DNA from: Ferribacterium limneticum
GTDB taxonomy: Bacteria; Pseudomonadota; Gammaproteobacteria; Burkholderiales; Rhodocyclaceae
Length of the DNA stretch: 64,000 nucleotides
Assembly (NCBI RefSeq): GCF_020510565.1
Contig: NZ_CP075189.1
Coordinates: 1,224,501-1,288,500, forward strand
Reading direction: 5' to 3'
The notes beneath the pieces were generated by a model, which saw nothing but the letters and a program-made list of their open reading frames with translations, searched no databases and had not been told where the DNA came from. Both the position numbers and the translations under genes were made by a program. This document shows positions 9,101 to 17,825 of the stretch, piece by piece; the stretch's first letter is position 1, and each line of letters starts with the position of its first letter.

Positions 9101-12100
9101 ATGGCCAGAATCTATATATCTTCCACCAAGGACGACCTTTTCCGGGAACGGCAGGCGGTAAAGGACTGGCTCGCTAGAAATGGGCATGAGCCGGTTGATA
9201 GTTACGCGCCGGATAGCGACCCCGTGCTGAAGAGTTGTCTGGCCAATGTAGCAGCCTGCCAGCTAGTCACATTGATACAGGGCTATCGACGAGGCTTTGT
9301 TCCAACAGATGACAATCCAGAGCAGCTTTCAATCACCCATCTGGAATTTCGACAGGCACGGGCACATGAAATACCGGTAATTGCCTTGCGGACTACGCGG
9401 CCGGACGCAGAGCATTCTAGTTTGTTCAATCAGGAAGAAATGTCTGATGTGGTGGCATTTCATCAAGAAATCAATGCTCTTGTCCGGCCTGGTTTGTTTG
9501 GGGATACCGAAGAGTTGCTCGAAAAACTTGGGCAGTCGGTGGATGCAGAACTCGCCAAGCTCGGCTTGGCTCTTCCATTGTGCGGTCTGGTCGCTAGCTT
9601 GTGTCAGGCGTCCGCTGATTTGTTCCAATGGCCCAGTACTTTGCCGGGCGGCCAATGGTTAGCGCCACCCGAGCTAGATGAATTGCGGGGCATCTTTGCT
9701 AACCAAACACATTCAGTGACGCTGTTGCTGGGCGAGCCGGGCTGCGGTAAATCGGCGCTGTTGGCCCACTGGGGCAATGAACTGCTAGCTCAGGGGGTGG
9801 CAGTGCTCGGGATCAAGGCTGATTGCTTACCCTGCGAAGTTACCAATGCTGGTGAATTGGCAAAAGCGTTGCGCCTTCCCCAAACTGTCGAAGCGATGGT
9901 ACGGCGTATTGCCCAGGAGCAGCCGGTCGTAGTTTTGATCGATCAACTCGATGCCTTGGCGGAGTTGGTTGTCCAGCGGCCGGAGCGTCTGCGGGTGCTG
10001 CTCGATCTGATCCGCGATTTGCGCGGTATTGAGCGGGTCCATGTGGTTGCTTCCTGCCGGATTTTCGAGCAGCGCCATGACCCAGCCCTACGCCGTTTTG
10101 AGCTGGATACGCTTACCCTGGCTTTGCCAGAATGGAGTGTAGTCGAGGCGGTGTTGCGTGAACGCGGTGTGAATGCCGGAGCGTGGGCAGAGGCAGTGCG
10201 AGAGACCCTTCGCTCACCCCATGCTCTCAATGCTTTTTTGTCCTTGTTGCAGGGAACCCATGAGCCTGACTTGGCGCAAGGATTGCAAGGCTTGCTCCAG
10301 CAATTGTGGGATGAGCGGGTTATCCGTGCCGACCCCAGCGGACGACGGCGCGAACTGATGCTTGCTCTGGCCGAGAGCATGGCGGAACGGGAAAGCCTAT
10401 GGTTGCCGACTGCGCGTTTCGAACACCTCCAGCAGGAATTGCAGGACCTGGAAAGGGAAGGACTGCTAATCAAGCCGGAGAGCGAGGGTAAAGTTAGTTT
10501 TCGGCATCAGACTTGGTATGAGTTTTTGCGTGCCCGCAGTTTCTTGGAACAGGGTGGGCGGCTTACAGAAGCGGTGTTGGCCGGGCAGAGCCGCTTGCGT
10601 ATACGTCCTCAACTCTGGCATGCCTTGATCTATATGCGCCGCACCGATCCGGGGCTCTACGGGGAGGAGTTGAGCCGGTTATGGCAGTCGGAGCTGCGCC
10701 CTCATTTGCGCATGCTGCTAGTTGAATTCATGGGGATGCAACAGGCTCCTCTGCCATGTGAAGTCCAACTGGCCTGGGGCAATTTCGATGATCCCTGGTT
10801 TCAGCCTCGCTTTCTAGGCGCCATGACGGGAAGTTTGGGCTGGTTTAAAGAGATGGAGGCGGGGTACTTGCCGCTATTGATGCAACGCCCTGTGGATGAA
10901 TGTAATCAGGTAAGGAACCTTCTTGATCGGGCGTTGGCACTAGCGCCTGAAGCTGTTTTGGCATTGGTGGACCGCTACTGGTTGCCTAATCCTGCGCTGG
11001 ACACCCAAAGTTGGACTTTGCTGGTACAGAGCGATGTCGTTCCAGCGGACTTGGCTTGGGTGGCAAGGTTGGAAACGATCATTGGCCGTACCGAAGTTGC
11101 GAAATGGCACATCAATGAAGCTATCAGCATGGTCAGTGCGCTTTTCCCGGATGAGGCGCCAAGGTTGTTGGTGGCTTGGTTGCAGCGCCGCTGGCAGGCT
11201 GTTCAGAAAGAAGGTGATAGTACCGAAGCGGTTAGGAAACTCCTGGAGTCAGAGAGTTTGAGAGATCTTCCCGCTGTTGCCGAAGCGGCGCCCACAGCTT
11301 TCATCCGTGGGGTCTGGCCCATGCTGCTGAGCTTGTTTGGGAAGTCCGCAGCCCAAGAGCATCAGATTCTGATTGGTTATCGTCAATGTGGTGGGCTTCT
11401 CGATCCTTGGGCGGATGAAGCTTGGCGTCATGAACAGCCATTGCTGGAGTCTTTTGCCGTTGGTGTTCGCGGTTGGGCAAAAAAAGAGCCAGCAGCCTTT
11501 TGCGAATTCATGGCGAAATATCAGGATGTCGATTTGCTACCCATCCAGCGTCTTCTTGTCATGGGATTGGCAGAGTGCGTGGAAAGCTACGCTGATTTTG
11601 CGCTGGACTATGTTTGTGCCGATTCCCGACGACTGGTATTGGGACCATATTCTGATCACCATCAAGAGAGCAGAGCACTGATCAGTGCTCTGGTTCCTCA
11701 TCTGAACGATGGACAACTGGCGCGATTGGAAGAGGCCATCATCGGATGGCAGTACTACAAGGGCCATTTTCCCGAAGACGATGCGAGTATTCGACTACGT
11801 CGCCTCAGAACTTGTCGGCAGCATCGCTACCGTTTGTTGCGCTCCATCCCTGAAGAAAAACTTAGCGCCAAAGGGCGTCAGCTTCTTCGAGAGGAGGAGC
11901 GTGCGTTCCCGAATACTGAAGATCAAGATATTCGATTCACCGGAATTTCTTGTATCGGTAGTCGGGTCAGCGCGGAGCAAATGGCCAAAGCGCCGGTCGC
12001 GGACATTCTCGCCTTGTTTGATGAACTGACTGACGATACAGGATGGGATCATCCTCGCTATTCCATGGAAGGAGGGGCGATCCAGGCGGGAGGGGCGTTG

Positions 12101-13471
12101 GCAAGGATGTTGGAATTCGATCCGGCAAAAGTTATCGAAGTAGTTCGCCAGCTAACACCCGGCCGAAACGAACTCCCTGTTAGCGATGTAATTCGTGATA
12201 TTTCAAAGGCCAAGCTCTCTGTCGATGAAACCCTGTCGTTGATTGGGGAGCTGATCCAGAAAGGATTCTCCAGTAAGCACTTCAAACATTCGGCTGCTTA
12301 CGCGATCAAGTCTTTGGCTTCTTCCTCCAATAAGATTCCGCAGGCGCTAGTGAACAGCTTGGAGGGATGGTTGGAATCCGTCGATCCTGCATCTGAAACT
12401 GTTGAGCGAGAGGATAAAAACGATCCTCACAACAGCGTGCTATGGGGATTTGGAGGGCTTGCCGCTTTGCCGGGAGGGAATTTTCCGATTTTGGCGGCAC
12501 TGTCGAAAGTTTGCCTTTCTGCATCACCGCCTGCATTAGATCGTTGGCTGGATATTCTGGAGAAACACCTCAATCGCAGTGAGGCACCTCAGGTGTGGTC
12601 AGCTTTTGCCAGCCATGATTTTTTCTACTTGCATCAAGCTGACCATGAGCGTGCCCAGATTTTTCTTGATCGCCTTTTTGCGATTTTTCCCTCCATTTTT
12701 GGCGAGGTAAGAGACGTTCGCTTAATGGCCGAACTACAAAGGTGGATTTCTCCCGATTACGCCAAGCGCTGGCTGGCTGTGATGGCAAAACAGGGGGAGA
12801 GAGGCCTTCAGGGGAGCGGTGAGGTGCTGATGCTGCGGCGTGCTTGGCGCCAGAATGAAGTTTGGTTGAGCGACACACTGGAGGAACTGCTGGTTTCCGT
12901 TGCCCCGGAGGCACCCTTGCAAAAAGCCGGAGTAGCCCACACGGTGATTCGCATGTGGGAAGAGCCATCTTTTCGTTCATTGGCGCATGGCTATTTGTTA
13001 CGTTTGCTGCCCAGCGACGAAAAACCGGTTCGCGATGCATTGGGCGAAATTTTCCGTCTCCGATCTGCATGGCCGCCAGATCGATTGACCTGGGAGTTAA
13101 TGGATGCGCTTGCCGAAAATCCTGCCTTGTTCCTGGATGGGCGTGCCGAACATTTCCCGGCAATTCTTGAAGAGCTTGTTGAGTACCAGCCGATACGAGT
13201 AGCCAGTTTGGCTCACGTATTAATTGATACGGTGGGGGCTCATCTTGCTGATACAGCTAGCGGATGGGCATTCCACTGTGACTCCCTTATTTCCGTAGCC
13301 CTTCGTTTGCAGGATATGCCAGGTGAGATCAGCTTGCGCGGCGTTGAGTTATTTGAGCGCTTGTTGGAGTTCAATGTGTTGACAGCAGCAGAGATGGCTT
13401 TGAGTCTGGATCGGCGAACTCCAAATGCTGGGATTCGCCACAGGATACCGCGGCGACGCCTTAAGCGTTGA
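9101..13471 (+). CDS. DUF4062 domain - STAND-type NTPase, probable defence protein
   Basis: From ATG 9101 (MARIYISSTKDDLFRERQA) the product has 1,456 residues. The N-terminal 150 residues match the DUF4062 pattern, starting with the typical IYISST strand. A P-loop NTPase follows, with Walker A GEPGCGKSA at 211-219 and Walker B VVVLIDQLDAL near 277-286. The remaining 1,000 residues are Leu/Trp-rich and helical, as expected for a repeat-like sensor arm. This effector-NTPase-sensor order is that of STAND proteins such as the Avs family. The upstream TTG at 8960 is rejected because the domain starts at 9101. Base composition is visibly lower in GC than the neighbours, which suggests transfer. Phage-defence function is inferred. 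Confidence 0.82.
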   Translation: MARIYISSTKDDLFRERQAVKDWLARNGHEPVDSYAPDSDPVLKSCLANVAACQLVTLIQGYRRGFVPTDDNPEQLSITHLEFRQARAHEIPVIALRTTRPDAEHSSLFNQEEMSDVVAFHQEINALVRPGLFGDTEELLEKLGQSVDAELAKLGLALPLCGLVASLCQASADLFQWPSTLPGGQWLAPPELDELRGIFANQTHSVTLLLGEPGCGKSALLAHWGNELLAQGVAVLGIKADCLPCEVTNAGELAKALRLPQTVEAMVRRIAQEQPVVVLIDQLDALAELVVQRPERLRVLLDLIRDLRGIERVHVVASCRIFEQRHDPALRRFELDTLTLALPEWSVVEAVLRERGVNAGAWAEAVRETLRSPHALNAFLSLLQGTHEPDLAQGLQGLLQQLWDERVIRADPSGRRRELMLALAESMAERESLWLPTARFEHLQQELQDLEREGLLIKPESEGKVSFRHQTWYEFLRARSFLEQGGRLTEAVLAGQSRLRIRPQLWHALIYMRRTDPGLYGEELSRLWQSELRPHLRMLLVEFMGMQQAPLPCEVQLAWGNFDDPWFQPRFLGAMTGSLGWFKEMEAGYLPLLMQRPVDECNQVRNLLDRALALAPEAVLALVDRYWLPNPALDTQSWTLLVQSDVVPADLAWVARLETIIGRTEVAKWHINEAISMVSALFPDEAPRLLVAWLQRRWQAVQKEGDSTEAVRKLLESESLRDLPAVAEAAPTAFIRGVWPMLLSLFGKSAAQEHQILIGYRQCGGLLDPWADEAWRHEQPLLESFAVGVRGWAKKEPAAFCEFMAKYQDVDLLPIQRLLVMGLAECVESYADFALDYVCADSRRLVLGPYSDHHQESRALISALVPHLNDGQLARLEEAIIGWQYYKGHFPEDDASIRLRRLRTCRQHRYRLLRSIPEEKLSAKGRQLLREEERAFPNTEDQDIRFTGISCIGSRVSAEQMAKAPVADILALFDELTDDTGWDHPRYSMEGGAIQAGGALARMLEFDPAKVIEVVRQLTPGRNELPVSDVIRDISKAKLSVDETLSLIGELIQKGFSSKHFKHSAAYAIKSLASSSNKIPQALVNSLEGWLESVDPASETVEREDKNDPHNSVLWGFGGLAALPGGNFPILAALSKVCLSASPPALDRWLDILEKHLNRSEAPQVWSAFASHDFFYLHQADHERAQIFLDRLFAIFPSIFGEVRDVRLMAELQRWISPDYAKRWLAVMAKQGERGLQGSGEVLMLRRAWRQNEVWLSDTLEELLVSVAPEAPLQKAGVAHTVIRMWEEPSFRSLAHGYLLRLLPSDEKPVRDALGEIFRLRSAWPPDRLTWELMDALAENPALFLDGRAEHFPAILEELVEYQPIRVASLAHVLIDTVGAHLADTASGWAFHCDSLISVALRLQDMPGEISLRGVELFERLLEFNVLTAAEMALSLDRRTPNAGIRHRIPRRRLKR

Positions 13472-13805
13472 TGCGTCCACCCAGAAATCTGTCGTTGCTA
13501 CCGTTGGATAGCGAATGATATCAATGGGCACAAGGTTTGAGTTCGCAAGACTGAGAATTAGCCATTCAACCTGATTGATAGTCGAAGGGCGGCTTGTTGA
13601 CGCATTGCTGGCCAAATCAGCCAGTCCCTCAAACGGCCGTCTCGGCCAGTTGCTTCCGTTGCCTATCCGGCAAGTTTTCGTGCCAAGCAGTCGGTTGACC
13701 GTCAGCTATCTTATGCAGTCGAACTTCAGCTTGTGGCCGTAACCAGCGCAAAGGTGACCCCTCCGGCGCCGAGATCAGTAAATAAGATCACGCTGCCGCG
13801 CTTGT

Positions 13806-13818
13806 TTGCTTATTCAAT
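13806..13818 (+). promoter_or_regulatory. Motif TTGCTTATTCAAT shared with the cysA upstream region
   Basis: These 13 bases are identical to 27168-27180 upstream of cysA. In both places the surroundings are AT-rich in an otherwise GC-rich genome. It precedes the hairpin at 13919 and the DUF2325 gene. A common regulator or promoter architecture is inferred. Confidence 0.4.
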
Positions 13819-13918
13819 CTAATTCGTTTTCGTAGCAGTTCGGCTGCCGTATCTTCTGTCCTGCAGTTGCATTCGTCTCGTGCGACTCATCTCTCTCTCC
13901 ATCACGCGCTTGCGTTTA

Positions 13919-13951
13919 GGCCTGCTACCTGTCGGTAGCGGGCCATTTTTT
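13919..13951 (+). terminator. Rho-independent terminator or attenuator upstream of DUF2325 gene
   Basis: The stem GGCCTGCTACC pairs with GGTAGCGGGCC with one mismatch across a TGTC loop, and is followed by CATTTTTT. It lies about 450 bases after the STAND gene and 130 bases before the DUF2325 gene. It may therefore end a short leader RNA rather than the STAND transcript. Confidence 0.65.
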
Positions 13952-14082
13952 CGGCTGGCGCGAGTGTGCTGATTCGAGCTAATGCTTATACGTCGACGCT
14001 GGATTAGCAGTTAACAACTGCGTCGTTCCGTACCTGTTCCGCTCTGGATAGATTGATGCTGTGAACAGACAGGAGGTGCGTC

Positions 14083-14361
14083 ATGGCTGCATTGATCGTT
14101 GGGGGTGATCGCGTCGATTCGTTCCGCGACTTTCTGGCCGGGCAGGGCTATGAGCCGGTTCGCCATTGGAGCGGGCGCAAGCCGGGGGAGTGCCATCGCA
14201 CCATTCCGGTCGATACACGGGTCATCGTGGTGATGGTCGATCAGATCAACCACGGGCTGGTGCGCAAGATTCGTCGGGTGGCTGACGACATGGCGGTGCC
14301 GGTGGTGTTCAGCAAACGCAGCCTCGGGCAACTGAGCAGCGGGTTGGCTGGCCTCGCCTAA
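14083..14361 (+). CDS. DUF2325 domain protein
   Basis: This 92-residue protein has the DUF2325 pattern: an N-terminal GGD in MAALIVGGDRVDSFRDFLAG, the segment VIVVMVDQINHGLVRKIRRVADD, then a VPVVFSKRS strand. Function in this family is not established. The start follows a strong ribosome-binding site (AGGAGGTGCGTC). It is convergent with the small gene at 14410, and a hairpin between them can serve both strands. Its neighbours are the STAND gene and the sulfur/encapsulin operon. Confidence 0.75.
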   Translation: MAALIVGGDRVDSFRDFLAGQGYEPVRHWSGRKPGECHRTIPVDTRVIVVMVDQINHGLVRKIRRVADDMAVPVVFSKRSLGQLSSGLAGLA

Positions 14362-14371
14362 AAGGAAGGAC

Positions 14372-14401
14372 AAGGCGCCCCGTTGCAATCCGGAGCGCCT
14401 T
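14372..14401. terminator. Bidirectional hairpin between convergent genes
   Basis: AAGGCGC pairs with GCGCCTT, extended by CCCG/CGGA, across an 8-base loop. It lies between the stop of the DUF2325 gene and the stop of the minus-strand small gene. The A and T ends can act as a weak terminator in both directions. Confidence 0.6.
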
Positions 14402-14409
14402 CACCTCGC

Positions 14410-14604
14410 TCAGTACGGCAAGTCGGCCGGGGCGAGCGGGGCGCCGCGGCGCAAGGCCTGGCGCAACAGGGATTTGGCATCGCTGCGGGAAAGTTCGTCG
14501 AGCCATGCCGGCAGGGCGCCGAAGCGGCTTTCGTAGCTGGCGAACAGGTTGTTGAAGAGATCGCTGGTGGCCGGGCGGGTCGGCAGTTCGAGGGTCAAAA
14601 CCAT
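14410..14604 (-). CDS. Small hypothetical protein, 64 aa
   Basis: No family is recognised. The start is well supported by the ribosome-binding site AAGGAGCAACAAA directly before ATG, the same string that precedes the exbD start at 4831. The product begins MVLTLELPTRPATSDLFNNLFASY and is predicted largely helical, with no signal peptide or membrane segment. It is divergent from the rhodanese/encapsulin operon, so its promoter shares the 14605-14998 region with that operon. Confidence 0.6.
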   Translation of the reverse strand: MVLTLELPTRPATSDLFNNLFASYESRFGALPAWLDELSRSDAKSLLRQALRRGAPLAPADLPY

Positions 14605-14998
14605 TTTGTTGCTCCTTGCTCTCCGGTGTGTCCGGCGAGGCCGGCTCCCGGAGAGTGCTGGAGCGAGCGACGCTTTAGCCAGTATTTGTCGTCCGCCCTG
14701 GCAAGTTATCGATTAAATCCGGCGGTGCAGGGCAATTCTGCGGCGAATTCCCACGGTCGACAAAGAATTTCTGGCTATTTCGATATGCCGTCGGTGACTC
14801 CCGGCAAGTCCCTCGTCGGGTGGTTTTGGCCAACATCCTTATTACGGCGATCGTTATATCGATCTGCATTTTTATTCGTTCTGGGCATGAGCGGCGGGGA
14901 ATAAATTGGTGGCTACAGACATCACTGAGTCATTTTCAGTGACCCCAAATACCCATGCGGCCGGTTGTTCCGGCTGGCCGAAAGCGAAAGGAATCGCC
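14605..14998. other. Promoter region of the rhodanese-cysK-epsC-encapsulin operon
   Basis: This 394-base divergent gap contains no gene. It has an AT-rich stretch (about 14828-14885, CTTATTACGG to TTTTTATTCG) that is a likely promoter or LysR-type regulator site for the plus-strand operon. The string CCCACGGTCGAC at about 14752 resembles the start of the dispersed repeat but breaks off, so it was not counted as a copy. Confidence 0.45.
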
Positions 14999-15529
14999 AT
15001 GACCGATGCAGTTATCGACGCAGTTACCGACACTCAATCGTCTGCCCAGGTGTCGCCCTCGTTTGCCGAAGGTGGCAACGCCGGTGGCGCTTCGCCGATT
15101 CTTGAGCAGGCGCGCCAGCAGGCAGCTGCCGACAATCTTCCCTATGCCGGCAGCGTGACGCCGCAGGATGCCTGGGCGCTGTTCCAATCCGGCGAAGCGG
15201 TGTTGATCGACGTACGAACCGCCGAAGAGCGCAAATTCGTCGGCCATGTGCCGGAAACGAAACACGTCGCCTGGATGACCGGGCTGTCGCTGTCGCGCAA
15301 CCCGCGTTTCATCAAGGAACTGGAAAGCAAGGCTGGCAAGGACGATGTTGTGCTGCTGCTCTGTCGTAGCGGCAAGCGTTCGGCAGCAGCGGCCGAAGCG
15401 GCGGCCAAAGGCGGACTCAAGAACGTTTTCAACATCCTCGAAGGGTTCGAGGGCGATCTCGACGAACAGCAGCGACGCGGTGCCTTCAATGGCTGGCGTA
15501 ACGCCGGCCTGCCGTGGATTCAGGACTGA
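14999..15529 (+). CDS. Rhodanese-like sulfurtransferase, first gene of the encapsulin operon
   Basis: The ATG at 14999 has a ribosome-binding site (AAAGGAATCGCC) and gives 176 residues. A flexible N-terminus of about 45 residues precedes one rhodanese domain (about 50-175). The active-site loop LLCRSGKRS carries the catalytic Cys that holds a persulfide. The signature VLIDVRTAEERKFVGHVP is also clear. Rhodaneses move sulfane sulfur between thiosulfate, persulfides and acceptors. It is 27 bases before cysK and heads an operon ending with an encapsulated cysteine desulfurase. A role in loading or unloading that sulfur is inferred. Confidence 0.93.
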   Translation: MTDAVIDAVTDTQSSAQVSPSFAEGGNAGGASPILEQARQQAAADNLPYAGSVTPQDAWALFQSGEAVLIDVRTAEERKFVGHVPETKHVAWMTGLSLSRNPRFIKELESKAGKDDVVLLLCRSGKRSAAAAEAAAKGGLKNVFNILEGFEGDLDEQQRRGAFNGWRNAGLPWIQD

Positions 15530-15556
15530 TTCAAAAATTTTCAGGGAGAAAACAGC

Positions 15557-16531
15557 ATGTCCAAATGGTTTGCAGATAACTCGCAGTCGATCGGCCGCAC
15601 GCCGCTGATCAAGCTCAATCGCGTCATCGACGGCGCCAAGGCCACCGTGCTTGCCAAGATCGAAGGCCGCAACCCGGCTTATTCGGTCAAGTGCCGGATC
15701 GGTGCGGCGCTGATCAACGATGCCGAACAACGTGGCTTGCTCCATCCGGGCAAGGAGCTGGTCGAGCCGACTTCCGGCAACACCGGTATCGCGCTGGCCT
15801 TCGTTGCCGCCGCCAAGGGCATTCCGCTGACCCTGACCATGCCGGAAACGATGAGTATCGAGCGGCGCAAACTGCTCACGGCGTTTGGCGCGAAACTGGT
15901 GCTGACCGAAGGCGCCAAGGGGATGGGCGGCGCCATTGCCAAGGCCGAGGAAATCGCAGCTTCCGACCCCAAGTACGTGCTGTTGCAGCAGTTCAAGAAC
16001 CCGGCCAATCCGGCCATCCATGAACTGACGACCGGCCCGGAAATCTGGGAAGACACTGATGGTGCCATCGACATCCTGGTGTCCGGTGTCGGCACTGGCG
16101 GAACGATTACCGGCGTTTCGCGCTACATCAAGAACACCAAGGGCAAGGCTATTCAGTCGGTGGCGGTCGAACCGACCGCCAGCCCGGTGCTGACCCAGGC
16201 CCGCGCCGGTGAGCCGATCAAGCCCGGCCCGCACAAGATTCAGGGTATCGGCGCCGGTTTCGTGCCGGGCGTGCTCGACCTGTCGCTGGTCGATGCCGTC
16301 GAGCAGGTGTCCAATGAGGATGCCGTGCTTTACGCCCGTCGCCTGGCCAAGGAAGAGGGCATCATCTCCGGAATTTCCAGCGGTGCTGCCGTCGCGGTGG
16401 CAGCGCGTCTGGCCGAGAAACCGGAGAACGCCGGCAAGACCATCGTCGTCATCCTGCCCGATTCCGGCGAGCGTTACCTGAGCTCCATCCTCTTCGAAGG
16501 CCTGTTCAACGAAGCCGGGCTGGCCGCATGA
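15557..16531 (+). CDS. cysK: Cysteine synthase A (O-acetylserine sulfhydrylase)
   Basis: This 324-residue PLP enzyme makes cysteine from O-acetylserine and sulfide. The PLP-binding Lys lies in [15 protein letters not shown] and the substrate loop [13 protein letters not shown] is intact. The phosphate-binding [10 protein letters not shown] and the C-terminal [10 protein letters not shown] match CysK rather than CysM. A GGGAG ribosome-binding site precedes the ATG. It overlaps the serine acetyltransferase gene by four bases, so the two steps of cysteine synthesis are translationally coupled. Placement in the encapsulin operon suggests it supplies the desulfurase substrate. Confidence 0.97.
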   Translation: MSKWFADNSQSIGRTPLIKLNRVIDGAKATVLAKIEGRNPAYSVKCRIGAALINDAEQRGLLHPGKELVEPTSGNTGIALAFVAAAKGIPLTLTMPETMSIERRKLLTAFGAKLVLTEGAKGMGGAIAKAEEIAASDPKYVLLQQFKNPANPAIHELTTGPEIWEDTDGAIDILVSGVGTGGTITGVSRYIKNTKGKAIQSVAVEPTASPVLTQARAGEPIKPGPHKIQGIGAGFVPGVLDLSLVDAVEQVSNEDAVLYARRLAKEEGIISGISSGAAVAVAARLAEKPENAGKTIVVILPDSGERYLSSILFEGLFNEAGLAA

Positions 16532-17493
16532 GACACCCGGTCGCCAACTCCTCCCTGGCCTACGAGCAGGTTGGCGGCTGGGGCGTCAAGGAAATCGTCA
16601 GCGAATTGCATGCAGCTCGCGATGCGTGGCGGGCGGCGCAGCAGCGGAGCCTGGAGTTCGCCGTGCGCGAATTCCCGTCCCGCGAGGCACTCAAGGAAAT
16701 CGCTGAATCGCTGTGCGGGGTGCTGTTCCCGATGCGCCTCGGGCCGGCCGATCTGCATCAGGAAGGCGAGGATTTCTACGTCGGCCACACGCTGGACAAG
16801 GCGCTGAACGCCCTGTTCCAGCAGGTTCAGCTTGAACTGGGTTACAACCGCCGTCTGGCCTGCGAGGAAAAGAACGATGTCGAGGCTCTGGCGGCCGAGA
16901 TCGTCAAGGATTTTGCCCGGCAGCTACCGGCCTTGCGCGGCTTGCTCGATGCCGATGTTGAAGCTGCCTATTCGGGTGATCCGGCCGCGCGCAGCGTCGA
17001 TGAAGTGCTGCTTTGCTATCCGGGTATCCTGGCCGTTATCCATTACCGGCTGGCCCATGCCTTGTACGCGCTGGGCGTGCCGCTGGTCGCCCGCATTATT
17101 TCGGAAATCGCCCACTCGATCACCGGTATCGACATTCATCCCGGGGCGCAGATCGGTGCCGGTTTCTTCATCGACCACGGAACGGGTGTTGTCATCGGCG
17201 AAACGACCGTTATCGGCCGGAACGTTCGCGTGTATCAGGCCGTCACGCTCGGTGCCAAGCGCTTTACGCAGGACGAAAGCGGGGCGCTGGAGAAGGGCGC
17301 GCCACGCCATCCGATTCTCGAAGACGAGGTGGTGGTCTATGCCGGCGCCACCATTCTTGGGCGCATTACCATCGGTCGTGGCTCCAGTATCGGTGGCAAC
17401 GTCTGGCTGACGCGCAGCGTGCCGGCCGGCAGCCACGTCTCGCAGGCCAGCTTGCAACACGAAACGGGTGGTGCCGGGAAGGTTGTCCAGTGA
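16528..17493 (+). CDS. epsC: Serine O-acetyltransferase, EpsC type
   Basis: This 321-residue enzyme acetylates serine from acetyl-CoA, the first step of cysteine synthesis. The C-terminal half is a left-handed beta helix of hexapeptide repeats with the catalytic motif [17 protein letters not shown]. The long helical N-terminal domain and the length put it with the EpsC branch rather than the about 270-residue CysE. Its start overlaps cysK (ATGA) and its end overlaps the XRE gene. The C-terminus ends [11 protein letters not shown] rather than the terminal Ile that binds CysK in the classical cysteine synthase complex, so complex formation is uncertain. Confidence 0.95.
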   Translation: MRHPVANSSLAYEQVGGWGVKEIVSELHAARDAWRAAQQRSLEFAVREFPSREALKEIAESLCGVLFPMRLGPADLHQEGEDFYVGHTLDKALNALFQQVQLELGYNRRLACEEKNDVEALAAEIVKDFARQLPALRGLLDADVEAAYSGDPAARSVDEVLLCYPGILAVIHYRLAHALYALGVPLVARIISEIAHSITGIDIHPGAQIGAGFFIDHGTGVVIGETTVIGRNVRVYQAVTLGAKRFTQDESGALEKGAPRHPILEDEVVVYAGATILGRITIGRGSSIGGNVWLTRSVPAGSHVSQASLQHETGGAGKVVQ

Positions 17494-17717
17494 ACGACCT
17501 GATCAACAGCTTTGGCCGGGCTGTTCGGCATTTCCGGGAACTGCGCGGCTGGTCGCAGGAGTTGCTGGCGGAAAAAGCCGACCTCAATCGCTCCTATCTG
17601 GGCGAAGTTGAGCGAGGGCAGGTCATTCCCTCCCTTGAAACGGCGGGAAAACTGGCCGGGGCGCTGGGCATCAGCATGTCGCGCCTGTTCTTCCACTGCG
17701 AGCAACGCGCGGCCTGA
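17490..17717 (+). CDS. Small XRE-family (Cro/CI) DNA-binding protein
   Basis: The GTG at 17490 overlaps the epsC stop and gives 75 residues that are essentially one helix-turn-helix (FRELRGWSQELLAEKADLNRSYLGEVERG). A longer upstream frame runs antiparallel in register through epsC and is rejected. It has no ligand domain. It lies between the cysteine genes and the encapsulin shell gene, 108 bases before the shell start. It could control the promoter region at about 17760-17825. No target site was identified for it. Confidence 0.85.
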   Translation: MNDLINSFGRAVRHFRELRGWSQELLAEKADLNRSYLGEVERGQVIPSLETAGKLAGALGISMSRLFFHCEQRAA

Positions 17718-17783
17718 AGTCCTTTTTGATGGCTATAGCATGTTGAAGCGGGGGCTCCGTCTTTCGACAATGACCGACTGATT

Positions 17784-17801
17784 TTCTTATAAGCATTTTC
17801 A
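17784..17801 (+). promoter_or_regulatory. Candidate CysB-type site upstream of the encapsulin gene
   Basis: TTCTTATAAG (17784-17793) is identical to 27213-27222 before cysA. TATAAGCATTTTCA (17788-17801) is the exact complement of 7143-7156. It is in an AT-rich stretch 25-42 bases before the shell ATG, preceded by no gene, so it probably belongs to an internal promoter that can drive the shell and cargo separately from the upstream cys genes. Confidence 0.5.
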
Positions 17802-17825
17802 TTTTTGATCTAAGGAGAGCTCACC

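Larger units (their letters stand above)
13472..14082. other. Intergenic region with a hairpin terminator and a possible gene remnant
   Basis: No complete gene is supported. On the minus strand about 50 codons from roughly 13790 to 13633 read without a stop (ending RQRKQLAETAV) but have no convincing start, so this may be a decayed gene fragment. The right part holds a 13-base motif also found before cysA (13806-13818) and a strong terminator hairpin (13919-13951). A small RNA or attenuated leader for the next gene would fit, but neither is demonstrated. Confidence 0.4.

Noticed and set aside
13687..13702. CGGTTGACCGT resembling the dispersed repeat
   Set aside because: Only 11 bases match and the A/T run is missing, so chance cannot be excluded.
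13880..13972. 30-codon GTG-started leader peptide over the hairpin at 13919
   Set aside because: No ribosome-binding site and no run of regulatory codons, so the hairpin is reported without it.
14752..14764. CCCACGGTCGAC in the encapsulin operon promoter region
   Set aside because: The match to the dispersed repeat stops after nine or ten bases.
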